Assembly: GCF_947179165.1 (NCBI RefSeq)
Contig: NC_077240.1
Location: 131,501-195,500, forward strand
Direction: 5' to 3'
From: Solanum dulcamara
Taxonomy: Eukaryota > Streptophyta > Magnoliopsida > Solanales > Solanaceae
Length of the DNA stretch: 64,000 bases
Shown one piece after another: positions 22,701-34,213 of this stretch (within the stretch, counting starts at the first letter, position 1; the number at the start of each line of letters is the position of its first letter). Made by a program: the position numbers and the translations under genes. The notes under the pieces were generated by a model. The model was not told the DNA's origin, made no database searches, and saw only the letters and a list, made by a program, of their open reading frames with translations.

Positions 22701-25700
22701 ATCCAAACACTCAACTGCTTATTTATAAAAATAACTTTCAGCACTTCAAAGTTCTAAAAGCACTTCATACCTAAAAGTTACTTTTTTTAAGCCTATCCAA
22801 AAGGGGCTCATTGACAATGGAGAGCTTGATGAAGAGAAAGATTAATTTGGTTGGTTGGTTGGTGCTTCATGTGCAAAAAAAGGGGAAGAAGTAGATAACC
22901 TACACTTAAATTGCCGGGTAGCATCTTCGTTATAAGGGGAGATGATGTGATGGTTTGGTTTTTAGTGGGTAATGTCGATAATTGTGAAAGAAAAAATGTT
23001 TAGCTAGGCTCGTAGAAGATGGAGGAGGAGATGCAGAGAATGTGAAGTTGCACCTTTAGCACTGATGCGGACCATATGGAGAGAAAGGAATAAGAGACCT
23101 TTTAATGGAATAGACTAAGATGTTGTACATTTGAGAATAAACTTTTTTCCCTTATTTCTTTTTGGTGCAACCATGAAGTTACTTTTTGTATGTATGATTG
23201 GGTGGCTTTCGTGGAAAGTTATGTATTTTGTAAGATTTTCTACTTTTTGGTATACTTTTTATATACTGGCTAGTTAATGCAACAACAACAACAACATACC
23301 TAGTGAAATCCCACTAAGTGGGGTCTGGGGAGGGTAGAGTATACGCAAATCTTACCACTATCTCGAGAAGGTAAAGAGTGTTTTCGAAAGACCCTCGGCT
23401 TAAGTGCCTCAAACCGAAGTAAAAAGAATAAGAAACAATGAAGACAACATAACAATGCATTAGAAAGTCTACAATGAAGAAACAACACTAACAACCACAT
23501 AGTGTGATAATAGAGACACAATACATAACAAAATACGCTGATCCTTCACTTATCCCTCACCCCTACTAACCTTCTACCCTAATATGCGTCCTTCACTTCT
23601 TCCTATCTATGGTCATGTCCTCGGTAATATGGAGTTGCACCAAATCCTGTCTAATCACCCCTCCCCAATACTTCTTCGGCCTGCCTCTACCTCTCCAATT
23701 CCCTTGTACGACCATCCTCTCGCACCTCCTCACTGGGTCGTCAACGCACCTCTTTCGCACATGTCCAAACCATCTCAACCTTGCTTTCCTCATCTTGTCT
23801 GCCACAGGGGCCACTCCTACATTCTCCCGAATAACCTCATTCCTAATTCTGTCGCTTCTAGTATGACCACATATCCACCTCAACTTCCTCATCTCTGCAA
23901 CATGCATTTTCTAAACATGAGAGTTCTTGATTGGCCAGCACTTCACCCCATACACCAGGGACGGTCTAACCCCCAATTTGTAAAACTTCCCTTTAAGTTT
24001 GGGTGGTACCTTCTTATCGCATAGGACTCTAGACGCAAGCCTCCATTTCATCCATGCTATCCAATGCTATGTGTGACATCACTGTTGATGTCCCCACTAC
24101 CCTGGAGTATGAACCCAAGATACTTAAAACTCTCTCTTGGAAATATGTTGTGTGGCAAGCCTTACTTCTGCGTCTGCTTCATCTACCACACCACCGAATT
24201 TGCACTTCAAATACTCTGTTTTGGTCCTGCTCAACCTGCACCCTTTAGACTCCAGATTCTGTCTCCAAACCTGTGTCTCATCAACCAATACTATGCCGTC
24301 TGCAAATAACATACACCAATGAACCTCCTCTTGAATAGATTGCGTCAACTCATCCATCACTAAGGCATATAGGAAAGGACTAAGGACTGATCCCTGATGT
24401 AGCCCCATCTCCATTGGAAAGTGCTCCGAGTCTCCTCCCACCGTTCTAACCCGAATCTTAGTTTCATCGTACATGTTCTTCATCGCCCTAATACACCACC
24501 GGGACACCCTTAGCCTCCAAACACATTCAGAGAACATCCATCAGGACTTTGTTATTAGTCTTTTTAAGGTCAATGAACACCATATGAAGATCCCTCTTCC
24601 TTTCCCTATACTTCTCCATCAATCTCCGCATAAGGTGGATGGCTTTAGTAGTTGAACGTCCTGACATGAATCCAATGGGGCAGTGCAAAAATAGGTGATT
24701 GACACTTTCCTTATCCACTTTACACATACCGCATTTGTTGATAAGTATGATGCCCCTTTCACTTGTGTTAGACAAGACTTATGGAGGGCTGTCCAGGTAA
24801 AACGGGAGAATTTTATGAGCACTCAATATGAGTTTAGATGGTGCTTCATAGGTGTCTATGGGCCACACACTAATCCACAAAAGGAAGGTATGAGTGAACT
24901 TGCAGAGGTAAGGGGGCTATGGGAAGATCATTGGGTTTTGGGAGGTGACTTCAATATTTGCAGATTTCCCTTATTACAATTTTTATTCATACTAGCAATG
25001 GAAGGATTGAGCAGAATGGACAAAGCTAAATAGTGCAGTGACTAAATGGCTTTGATGTTGGTAGAGAAAGCACATTCAACGTATCTTATCTGCTATATGC
25101 AGATGACACATTGATTTTCTTTTGGGCAGACAGAAATCAAGTGCTTTATTTGAACCGAACCCTCCTTATTTTTAAAGCCTTTTTAGGTCTTCACATTAAC
25201 ATGCTTAAAATATAATCTATCCTGTTAATGAGGTGCAAAACCTGGAGGACTTGACCGAAGTACTAGGTTGCAGCATTGGGACTTCCAAACTACCTACCTA
25301 GGACTTGGTTGGGGGCCAAAATTCAGATCAGAAGCCATATGGAGTGGGGTTGTGGAGAAGTTTGAAAAGAAGCTAGCCTTCTGGCAGGTCCAGTATTTAT
25401 CAAGGGGTGGCAAGCTTACCTTGATTAACAGTGTCCTTTACAACATCCCAACTTACTGTATGTCACCTATCCTATGTAAGGTTTTGAGGCAGCTTGATAA
25501 GATGAAGAGGAATTTTCTATGGGAAGAGAACAAAAAGTGAGACAAGTTTCATCTAGTCAAGTGGCCTAAATTTTTATTGGCAAAACAACAAGGTGGACTA
25601 AATTTTTAGCTCTGCACAACAAATGCTTCTTAATGAAGTGACTATGAAAGTACACAAAGGAGAAGCCGAGCCTATGGAAGGAAGCTGTCTTGCCAAACAT

Positions 25701-27856
25701 GGAATACAATGCCACTGGTGCACTAGATTATCAAGAGCATCCCATGGCTTTAAGAGTGGAAGAATATTTGCAAACTCTGGGAGTTCTCGCAGTACAAGCA
25801 CTTTGTAGTAGGGAATGGTCACCATACTAAATTTTGGAAGGATAAGTGGTGGCAACACATTCCTAATGAATGATTGTCCTGCACTATTTCAGATGATTAG
25901 TGATCCAGACTCAACAATATACCAGAACAGAGATAGCAACTCATGAAACATAATATTCAGAAGGAACACGCAAGACTGAATTTGATGAACTGGTCAGTCC
26001 CTGAGCTACACTCAATAGTTTCTCAAGCGACACTCTAGTACCAGATCAGTTCAAATTGGGCACTGCAAATGCAGGAAAGTACTCAGTGAAAGCATCTTAC
26101 ACGCTATCAGGAACTCATAATGCAATCACTGATCACTAGCCTTGGAAGCTAATCTAAAAATTTAAGTTACCTCCTAAAGTCATCTGCTTCAGCTGGACTA
26201 CACTTTATGAAGCTTATCTAACACGGGATAACTTAGTCAAGAGGAATTTTCTGATTGTTTATAGAATAAGTGCTAGAAGGAGTCAGGATCACACAGCCAT
26301 CTATTCCTACAATATTCAGTCGCATCAGATCTATGGACTATGTTTCTCTCTTTTTGGACTAAAATGGGTCATACCACAAAATATTAGGGATGCTTTTGAG
26401 AGTTGTAATTGTTGGTAAGTTGATAGTGTCGTCAGGAAAATTTGGAAGATGATTCCTGTTGCTATATTTTGGAGTAGCTGGAAAGAAAGGATCAACTGGT
26501 ATTTTGATGGAATATCAACTACTCACATATCCCTCAAAGCTAGATGTCTTGTGTATCTGTTTAGTTGGGCTTATTTATCCCCTATTTTTTCTTGAATTTT
26601 GTTAGCTCCGTAGTTCTAATCTGTAACATTTGTAATGGAGCTAGTAATCATCCTTTTTTGCTATACTATTTCTGTAACTATTTTGAATCTTCGTGATGCC
26701 AACCTTGAAATCAATTACTTGCATAAAAAAAGGGGTATTTTACTATTTTCACATTGTTTTACTAGTACTTCTCCAGATCTTTTTAATTACATAAACGTAG
26801 CTTCTCCAGATTTCTCACATACATAAACGGTGGTATAAACTAGGACAAAGTTTCTTATTTCTATAGGGTGAGATTTTAACATTTAGAAAAGAAGTGGATG
26901 AAAGTATTTCTATGGATGAAGTATGATTCAATCTAATATTAAATGAAGCTGCGCAAACAATTTTGTATTTAATCTTTCAATGCCATATCTCTGTATTCAC
27001 AACTTGACCTGTTATCCATAACCTGTGATTATTCAAAGAACGACATTCTTGCTTGATATAGGTTCGTGGGTCAACATTAATCACAATTTTTGTTTGCATT
27101 TTCTTTCATAACACATTTCATATGCAGAAAAATTCTGAACATGCAACTGCTGATTCTAAACTAATTTGGAAAAAAAAATGGCAGCTCCAAGTTGCCTAAA
27201 CACTTCAAGAGAACCTTAAATGAGGTGGAGAAGTTTGATGATTGGGTTCTGCAGCAATAGAAGTCAAAGTTGTTGGATAGAAATGTGGTTTCATATATTC
27301 TATTTGGTGCATTGAGGATCTGTTTCATACCTCCGTATTGACATCTATTGGTTGTTCTGATCTGGTTGAACAATGCTGAAACAATTCTTTACACTCTCCC
27401 CAATTGTAGGCGTTGAATTTGGTCTAATGGGGAATCATGATAGCATAGTTGGCTGGCTATCTGAACCTTCTACCTTGTACGCGGGAGTTCCGATTCCCTA
27501 ACTTGTGATCCCCTCCTTACTCTTCTTCCCTTTCTCCTAAGTATAATTTAAATTTTAAACTTTCGAGCTGCAAAGAAACTTTTGCATGTCTGTTACAGAA
27601 TTGATATAGTTGATGGGAGGTTTGATTATTTTCTGTGATCTTTGGTTATTTAGACTGATAAATGATATGCATATTATTGTAGGATGACATGGATACAAAG
27701 ATCCAGGAGCTTTCTTATCAACTGAATTGTGCCAATCGGAAATGTGAAGTTTATCGTGCAAACCTTTATTCAGTTTTGAAGGATATAGATGACCATAAGC
27801 AACAACTATCAATTAAAGTCCAAAATATTAAGCTTAGCTTGAAGGATGGTCTCTGA
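17582..27856 (+). CDS. FRS5: FAR1-RELATED SEQUENCE 5-like protein, two coding exons
   Basis: Exons 17582-19747 (722 codons) and 27683-27856 (57 codons plus TGA) join at phase 0 across GAG/GTTAGT...TATTGTAG/GATGAC, giving about 779 residues, close to Arabidopsis FRS5 as I recall it. FRS proteins are domesticated Mutator-type transposases acting as nuclear transcription regulators. The domain order is complete: FAR1 zinc-binding domain (about 60-160, ending HNHEL), MULE transposase-like core (about 280-380; FDTTY, TTDHD), SWIM zinc finger (about 577-600, [15 protein letters not shown]) and a C-terminal coiled coil from exon 2. It belongs to the host gene set, not the surrounding repeats. The intron is 7,935 bases and holds at least five LINE fragments and an RTE copy. 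Confidence 0.93.
19990..21030 (+). mobile_element. L1-type LINE 3' part in FRS5 intron
   Basis: Broken translation includes [50 protein letters not shown] and [15 protein letters not shown] wording, i.e. RT zinc-binding domain and tail. It ends in GAATGAAATACGTTTACCTG near 20990, the 3' tail shared by the other L1 copies. Stops and frameshifts throughout. Confidence 0.75.
21480..22240 (-). mobile_element. L1 reverse-transcriptase fragment in FRS5 intron
   Basis: The minus frame 22222-21782 reads [14 protein letters not shown] (RT catalytic motif, VDD), [17 protein letters not shown] and [20 protein letters not shown]; it continues in 21702-21487 (RT thumb-like region). Both ends truncated. 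Confidence 0.8.
22250..23280 (+). mobile_element. L1 3' fragment interrupted by a MITE
   Basis: Translation gives PRRCAFSLG before 22460 and, after the [24 protein letters not shown] and RTIWREREKRPFNG: the L1 zinc-binding domain and tail. It ends near TTGGTATACTTTTTATATAC, next to the RTE tail at 23281. Confidence 0.7.
22461..22807. mobile_element. MITE with GCCCCTTTT terminal repeats
   Basis: Starts GCCCCTTTTTAGCTTTTGGA and ends TATCCAAAAGGGGC, inverted terminal repeats of about ten bases. The AT-rich interior pairs further (AAAGTTCTTAAAG with CTTCAAAGTTCT). No coding capacity. It interrupts an L1 fragment; the target duplication is not clear. Confidence 0.65.
23281..24672 (-). mobile_element. 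RTE-type LINE, 5'-truncated
   Basis: On the minus strand: [20 protein letters not shown], then [33 protein letters not shown], and finally [20 protein letters not shown] and [18 protein letters not shown]. This is the RT-to-C-terminus order of plant RTE elements. The left end is (CAACAA)n plus TAGTGAAATCCCAC, the RTE tail. Frameshifts split it, and the RT catalytic pair reads ADG instead of ADD, so it is dead. Confidence 0.85.
24673..24810 (-). mobile_element. L1 zinc-binding fragment abutting the RTE copy
   Basis: Minus strand [15 protein letters not shown] and [20 protein letters not shown], part of the L1 zinc-binding domain. It runs in frame into the RTE sequence at 24672 (see findings). 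Confidence 0.75.
24815..26740 (+). mobile_element. L1-type LINE with internal deletion
   Basis: Starts in the endonuclease ([21 protein letters not shown]), then jumps straight to RT ([11 protein letters not shown] at about 24985). RT continues with [12 protein letters not shown] (25090) and [20 protein letters not shown] (25395), then a zinc-binding region with FCYSISVTI-like tail; 3' end near GCATAAAAAAAGGG (26722). It is the longest L1 in the FRS5 intron. Confidence 0.8.
26741..27682 (+). other. Last part of the FRS5 intron
   Basis: AT-rich; no recognisable element. The intron ends with ATATGCATATTATTGTAG. The minus frames 27161-27812 are shadows, the last of them of the terminal exon. 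Confidence 0.5.
27683..27856 (+). CDS. FRS5: FRS5-like gene, terminal coiled-coil exon
   Basis: After acceptor ATTATTGTAG the frame reads [20 protein letters not shown], then [20 protein letters not shown] and ends IKLSLKDGL before TGA. This matches the conserved C-terminal coiled coil of FRS5 proteins and joins exon 1 in phase. Too short to be prominent as an isolated frame; found by following the family C-terminus. Confidence 0.88.
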   Translation, partial: DDMDTKIQELSYQLNCANRKCEVYRANLYSVLKDIDDHKQQLSIKVQNIKLSLKDGL

Positions 27857-28154
27857 ATTTTTCCTGTTGTGGTATATGTTCTGTAATGCCGTACATAGTT
27901 GGTCCTTCAATTTTTCTTGTACACAAAAATCTTCCTGGGTTGCTTTTTATGGAAATCTCCATGAGCTCATTTGGCAGGTGTAGCCTGTAGTGTTCTGTCC
28001 AATATCCTTAAAGTTGTCAGCCGTTTGTTCTTAACTTAGTAACACGTTTTATCAATGATACCATTTGACATAAATAACGGTTTTATTGTTAAAATCAACA
28101 TGCATGCAGTTCGACTGTTGAAAAAATAGTGTGCAGGCCACCATATTTTTATTT

Positions 28155-29047
28155 AAGCATAATACATAAATAGGACCTTAAACTTGACTTTAAATTTTAA
28201 CTTGGACCTTGAATTTTCATAGTGCATAAATAGGCACTTTGACTATTCCATGTTTAAACAAAAAACACTCGACACTTGCAGCCTAAATGTGTGTAAGGCA
28301 AACGCTATGATGAGGATTTGTTAGCCGTTCAATGGCTGCCAACTAATGTACACGTAGATTTTAAAATTTAAAAATAAAATAGCCAACTAATACACCTTTT
28401 CACTCACTATTTTTTCAAAATCGCAAATCCTAGGTATAATTTCTTTGCAAATCAAAGAAAAATTTGTTCAAGATTTGTACTTTCAATTGATATTCTTGGA
28501 TGTTTGCCTTTTCTTCTTCATCAATTTACTCTAGATATGATTAATTTTTTCCTTTTGAAAGTTTATTAGTGATAGATTGCAGAATCTTTTTGAGACCATG
28601 ACTATAAATTCGTTCCTATTTACAACTTTGGTCATATGGGTCATCTTCATTATAGCTCTTTTTCTACAATGACAAAAAAAAATTCGAAGCTATTTTCATT
28701 AAAAAAGATCAGAAATGGTGAAAAAAAAGAGCAAAAAAAGCTTGAGTACACAATTAGAAAGAAGAGGAAAAAAATGGGATTTTGATTTGAATAAATAAAG
28801 GATATATATATATAAAAGAGATTCATTAAGTGCATAAGTGTCATTTCTACTTTTTTTCTTCTATTGTTGGCCTTGAATTTTACTCCAAATTGCGTCCCGA
28901 TCACGCGTTATGTCAGGTCGGATTTGCGTATTTTTTTTTATTATTAAGAGTGGAATAGTTAAAATGCCTACTTGTGAACTATGAAAGTTGAAGGTCCAAC
29001 TTAAAATTTAAAGTCAATTTTAAGATCCTATTTATGTATTATGCCTT
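28155..29047. mobile_element. Long-TIR non-autonomous element after FRS5
   Basis: Left end AAGCATAATACATAAATAGG with ACCTTAAACTTGACTTTAAA; right end is its inverse (TTTAAAGTCAATTTTAAGAT, CCTATTTATGTATTATGCCTT). TIRs of about 45 bases or more; a second inner pair (AGTGCATAAATAGGCAC / GAATAGTTAAAATGCC) lies within. Flanks share TTATTT. No transposase. It lies 300 bases after the FRS5 stop, probably beyond or within the 3' UTR. Confidence 0.75.
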
Positions 29048-29494
29048 TTATTTATTTGAGAAGACTCATAAAGCATTTGTATCGTTGTTTTTTTTACCTA
29101 TTAATTGAGTGGGAATTTTGATCTTATCTAGAATTCATGGAAATTTTACTTTCAGCCGTGTCGCTTGGGTGATTTTCACACCCATTTAAAGATTCAGCAG
29201 CTATGGATAATCATCGAGAGTCCTCTTGAGGCGTGTAAGTTGTCCAACATCCGGATGGGCTCTACATTGGCAGCTTCCTGCAACTTTTAACTATTTTATT
29301 ATTATGGATAAAGAAAAGTGCTCAGCCTATACGGCTACAGTTGGCATTCACATACTGCTAAGGTCTGCAGGAGAGTTGGAAGTCAGGGAAGGGGAAAAAG
29401 GTAGGGCAGTAGGATCTAATCTTCAAGGGCTTCCGGAGTACAAGCTTTAGTGCAGAGCAGAAACTAATATATGAAGTGAAAGACTTAACTGTTA
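29048..29494. other. Unique-looking island downstream of FRS5
   Basis: From TTTACTTTCAG/CCGTGTCGCTTGGG (about 29155) to 29460 the sequence is less AT-rich than its surroundings and resembles no repeat I recognise. An acceptor-like start suggests a 3' UTR exon of FRS5, but the open frame 29226-29450 has no recognisable protein. Unassigned. Confidence 0.3.
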
Positions 29495-30461
29495 GGGATC
29501 GTTTAGTTTTAAATATAAGTTATGCTGCCTTTATTTGTTATTAACTGTTTGGTTTGTTGTACTAAAAATAATATCCATCACACACTTTTTAAAAATAAAT
29601 TATTTATTTACAAAAATACCCTCTTATTTAGCTTTTTATATATATTTTTGGTAGATCTTTAATTATTCATTCTTAAAAACAAAACTCACCTTATTTAGCT
29701 TAATTATTTTTATGTATGAATTTTCATGAATTTTCTGTCTTCAATTATGTGCCAATTTTGGAGGTATCAATACTCCATTCTAAAAAAAAGACATATGGCG
29801 TGAGCACAATTTTTTTTACATATCACATTGGCACACCTGAAACAGGTGCACATATGTCTACACTTGAAAAGAATGAACAAATGTTCCCACAAGATTATTA
29901 TTACTTATTCCTAATGTACTTTAAGTTGCCTAAGTGAAAAATTCTACACCTGAAAAGAATGAACAATGGGCTTGGAATATCAGAAACTTGCATATCCATA
30001 CTATCCCAGGAAGTTGACCAATATTGTAGCAATTCCTATAGCAAACCAACCAAAACTACAACTAAAACAGTGGCTAAAACGGGAGTAAAATTTTAGTAAA
30101 TATTCAACAAAACATCTGTCAAAACTGGAAAAAGAGCTCACTAAAAACTGCATCAAAGCAACAGAAAAAATTAGACCAAAAACTGTTCTATCGTAGCAGG
30201 AAAAATGAGACCAAAACTGTACCAAAATAACATAAACAACTGCACAAAAAACTTGAAGGGTAATTTTGTCATTTAATAAGTTTATCCCATGACAAATTAT
30301 GATGGAATTATTATACCACTCAAGAGGAGGGATAACTTATTCTGATACTATTTATTAATCTCGAGATAAATTATCACTAACTTGCCAACCAAACACCAAC
30401 TTAAGTAACACTAATTTAATCCCAAGATTATTTGGTGTTATTCTTCACGCCAAACAACCCC
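29495..30461. mobile_element. Harbinger/Tourist-like MITE
   Basis: Starts GGGATCGTTTAGTTTTAA and ends TTCACGCCAAACAACCCC, inverted termini of the GGGGTCGTTTGG type, with TTA at 29492-29494 and 30462-30464. 967 bases, AT-rich, no coding. Confidence 0.75.
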
Positions 30462-30464
30462 TTA

Positions 30465-32216
30465 CTGCATATACTTGGAGTATCAAACATATTATAGTGG
30501 AGAATCCGTTTCAATTTCTTTGTCAATTTGATATTAAGAAATTAAATAATTAAACTAAAGAAATGGAAAATGTATTAAAATATTCTTTAATTTTTTCGTC
30601 TTAGACATGCTCCAATGAAAAGTTGAAATTAAAGAGTTAATTAAAGGAAACATATTTTTTTTGAAACAAAATAAAAACAAAAGCAGCACAAACAACTTGA
30701 AAGGGAGGGAGTAGTAATTCTCCATTCTGAAACATGGTGATTTGAGATTCGAATCTTACAATTCAGAAGCACAAGTTAATTTTTGCACTGTACTGTTTTA
30801 TGCAAAATAATTATTCCGTACCAGATTTGGTATGTTTCAGAGAACAGAACAGTAGTCCCAACGTTTTGTGATAGGTGTCATCTGCGGACTTCATCTCAAT
30901 TTGTATGGCAGTTTTATTTTGGTTGTTCCACAATATTTAGAACTTAATAAATAATAGTACCTTCAGTTCTCACTTAAAGAACTCAAATTTTATCTCATAC
31001 CTAGTTATATTCTACCAACTCAAATCATATCATGTAAAATGGGCCAGAGAAAGAGTATAACGACTTAATGACGAACAAGCACATTGCAGCAACGACAAAG
31101 CATCAGGAAAGGGCAGTTCGGGAAACAACAGTGGAGGGTGAGAGTGGAGTTGTTTGAAAAGTCATTAACCGTTAAAGCAGCAAGAAGAAATATTATTCAG
31201 GCAATGACAGAAGAGTAAACTTAATTTTGACACGAGGCATGAAACTCAATCCTGTTCAAGTTCCATAGCACGGAAGTGAATCTTTGGAATTGGACGATGA
31301 GTCAGTGTAGTTAGGCAGTGCGCTCCTCCAGTGCCAAATTTGAGAAGCAGCTTCAACAACCTTCAGCTTCAGCTGTGAATCCAGATTCCTGGTTGTATGG
31401 TCCCCTCTGCTTATGCTAGCATCTTTCTCATTATTTACAATTCAACTGAAGATGGTAGTCCAAAATCTCAGGAAGGCCAAAACAGCTGTTTGGATATGCT
31501 GATGAAGAAAAGATATTTACAGCATCTTATTATATGAACAAGAAGTCAGCATAGCAGTAATTAATGGATAAATCACTATCAATCCAGTTGTTCATCTTAC
31601 TTGTTCAACCCTGTTGTACGACAGGGCGAGGATGGATTACTCAGAGACAATAATCCTCGACATGCTTTAACAAGGAAGAACTTATTGCAAACTGGTTATG
31701 CAGCCTACAGTTAGCCTTTACTCTGTGGAGAACTAGCTAAGCTGTTCTCTAGTTGCTAATGCTCTGTTACACCAAAGAAAGAAAACATGGAAAATGTTAA
31801 GGGGGATTCAAATGGAACACAAGTGCTTTTTTCAGAAGAGAAGAAGATTTCTAGCGGCATTCCAATGACATCAAGAAATCACTCAATGATAAAGTGTCTG
31901 AGAAACTGGACGGTTGTCTCCTTCCATAGTCTTAGGCAATCCTAACCTCATTAGCTAACTTTTGAGGTTGAGTTAGGATCAAACTCTATTCTTTTTTTCA
32001 TACGGAATCAAAGCCAGACCTATTGTAATTCTTGGTTTATCCAGTTGGACCCTTTCCCTTTTCATGAAGATCGATAAAAAGAAGAAAAGACTAGATTAAT
32101 GAAGCTCCAGATGCTCTATTCCAAAGCAGAAAGGAATTGAGGAAGTCCAAAGATTGGTATTTAATGTCAAATACTGACAGTAGAAACAGGGGGAATTATT
32201 TATGTGTTGATCATGA
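30465..32216. other. Intergenic region between FRS5 and CLC-e
   Basis: No supported gene. 31020-31900 is less AT-rich and without open frames of note; its right part may be the degraded 5' region of the L1 head that follows. Confidence 0.35.
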
Positions 32217-32520
32217 ATGAAAATAAAAATGAAAATCATTACTTGGAATATACAGGGAATTAACAGTACAGGAAAAAATAAAATTAAAGCATTGATTTGC
32301 AAATGGCAAGCAGATGCATACTGCTTTCAAGAAATGAAGATGGAAGGCAACATGGAGATTACTGTAAATCAGCCAGGTCGGCTGATTTGGCACGTTAAGA
32401 GGCTAGTGAAGTAGAGGTAGAATACTTGTGATGTGCGATAAAAGGATCTGGGGAAAAAAGCTAATTAGGGCTTACCAAACTCTTATTGGCTCTCATATCA
32501 TGTTACAAGAGAGAGAGGAT
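32217..32520 (+). mobile_element. L1 endonuclease head, 3'-truncated
   Basis: MKIKMKIITWNIQGIN at 32217 and WQADAYCFQEMKMEG are the start of an L1 ORF2 endonuclease (NxxG and QE-type motifs). After a frameshift near 32400 it continues as RGRILVMCDKRIW. Nothing downstream of the endonuclease follows. Confidence 0.75.
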
Positions 32521-32591
32521 GGAATGGAGAGAAGTAATTGTATTGAGTTAAGTTCTTTTTAATCTTTCCAAAAAGCAAAACAAAATATAAG

Positions 32592-32942
32592 TATTGAAAA
32601 CACCCTTAAACTTGGCGTGAATTATTAATTTCATCCACGAACTGTTGGCATCCTTAAAAAATCCATCTATTTGACTAATTGAACTTAAATACACTCCTGA
32701 TCTTGCAATATGCGTGAAATACACCCCTAAATTCTCGTCAATTTTAGGGATGCTTTCAACACTTCTCTCGGCTTTTTATTAAGAGCCCCGTGTTCCTATA
32801 AGAGTTTGAGAACACTTGCTATATCATGTGGCATATGGGGGTGTACTTAAGTTCAATTAGTCAAGTAAAGGGGTGTTTTTTTGGCTGTCAATAGTTAGGG
32901 GACAAATAATAATTTGTGTCAAGTTTAGGGGTGTTTTCAATA
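32592..32942. mobile_element. Fold-back MITE, TATTGAAAACACC termini
   Basis: Starts TATTGAAAACACCCTTAAAC and ends GTTTAGGGGTGTTTTCAATA. Pairing continues inward (TTTGACTAATTGAACTTAAA with TTAAGTTCAATTAGTCAAGT). 351 bases, almost wholly self-complementary. Confidence 0.85.
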
Positions 32943-33100
32943 TTTCTCTCAAAATACAACTTTCTAAAAAGTCAACATTTTATTGTCAATGATGTTTGCT
33001 TAAGGCTTCATGTTCTATTTCAAGAGCCACTAAGGTTTGCTAATAATTAAGTCCTAATCAAGGCATTCCTCTGCCTTGCCTGCATTAATTGAAAAACTAA

Positions 33101-34210
33101 GGACCTGTTTGGAAAGTCACAATGAAATTGAGATTTGGTGCAATTGGGTGTAATTACACTCTTTGACATGCTTGGTAGACCAAGTAATTACTTAGTCAGA
33201 GAGCAACTGAGTGTAATTGAAGGTGAGTAATTATACCATGTAATTACATGGAAATTTTTTAAAATTCCTTTCTTTCTTTCTTTCTTTCTTGTATTTCTAT
33301 TTGTATATTTTCATTTAATTTATTTTTTATTTCTATTAGTTTAAAAAATTATAATATTTTCTAAAAATTATATTTTTTATTTTTTATATTTCATTTCCTT
33401 CTCATTCTCAACTTTTACTTTTTCATGTGATACCATGCAATTTTTCATATTATTAATTTATTTATTATTCTATTTTTTATTTGCATAATTTTATAAGTAT
33501 ACTAATTTTTTAATTAAAGTAAATTCATTATTGAATAAGGTTATAGAATTACATTTTTCTTTTCTTTTAAATCATATTTATGTACGTTATGTTGAAATTT
33601 GACATAAGAGTATTATGATAAATCTTTTGTTTTGAATTTAAAACTTATGTCATATTTACAGTTTCATTTGTTTAAGTAGTATTGACTTGATATTTCACAT
33701 TGCAAGCTATATATTTTTTTAGTTAAATTTGATAGCTTATCTTTTTGTCAAATATTTTAATAATTTTATGACATTCTATTTATAATGTTAAATTTTTTTG
33801 TCAAACATGCATTTCATGATGTTCATAAAAATCTTATACTTTTATTTTTTATGAATAAATTAATTAAAATATACTAATTTAAAAATATAAATCAATTATT
33901 ATTTATAATATTAGTTAAGAACATATGTTTACTAATTAATATATTTTCAAAAGATAATATATATCTTAAATATTTAATTTAATATCATTTATAAAGGTTC
34001 TTATTTGTCTAATATAAATTTTAAATTTTAGATGATTAACTTTTAGTTTTAAAATTTAATATAACCTTATGATTGCACTTGTGCAACTCAAACAGTACAC
34101 TTGCAATTACATTGTGACAAACAAATATGTCATTGTAATTACTAGGCTGGTAATTACTACCGTAATAATTACACCAATTCCAATTACAAGAAGGTCTTCC
34201 AAACAGACCC
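33101..34210. mobile_element. Harbinger-like MITE, TAA target site
   Basis: Starts GGACCTGTTTGGAAAG and ends CTTCCAAACAGACCC, flanked by TAA (33098-33100 and 34211-34213). Subterminal GGTGTAATTACAC-type words recur inverted at both ends. Interior is very AT-rich; no frame. Confidence 0.75.
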
Positions 34211-34213
34211 TAA

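Noticed and set aside
23584..24024. 146-codon plus frame, Pro/His-rich
   Set aside because: Antisense of the RTE C-terminal region.
28155..29047. Autonomous MULE related to the FRS5 ancestor
   Set aside because: Long TIRs but no transposase frame; the nearness to FRS5 is most simply coincidence.
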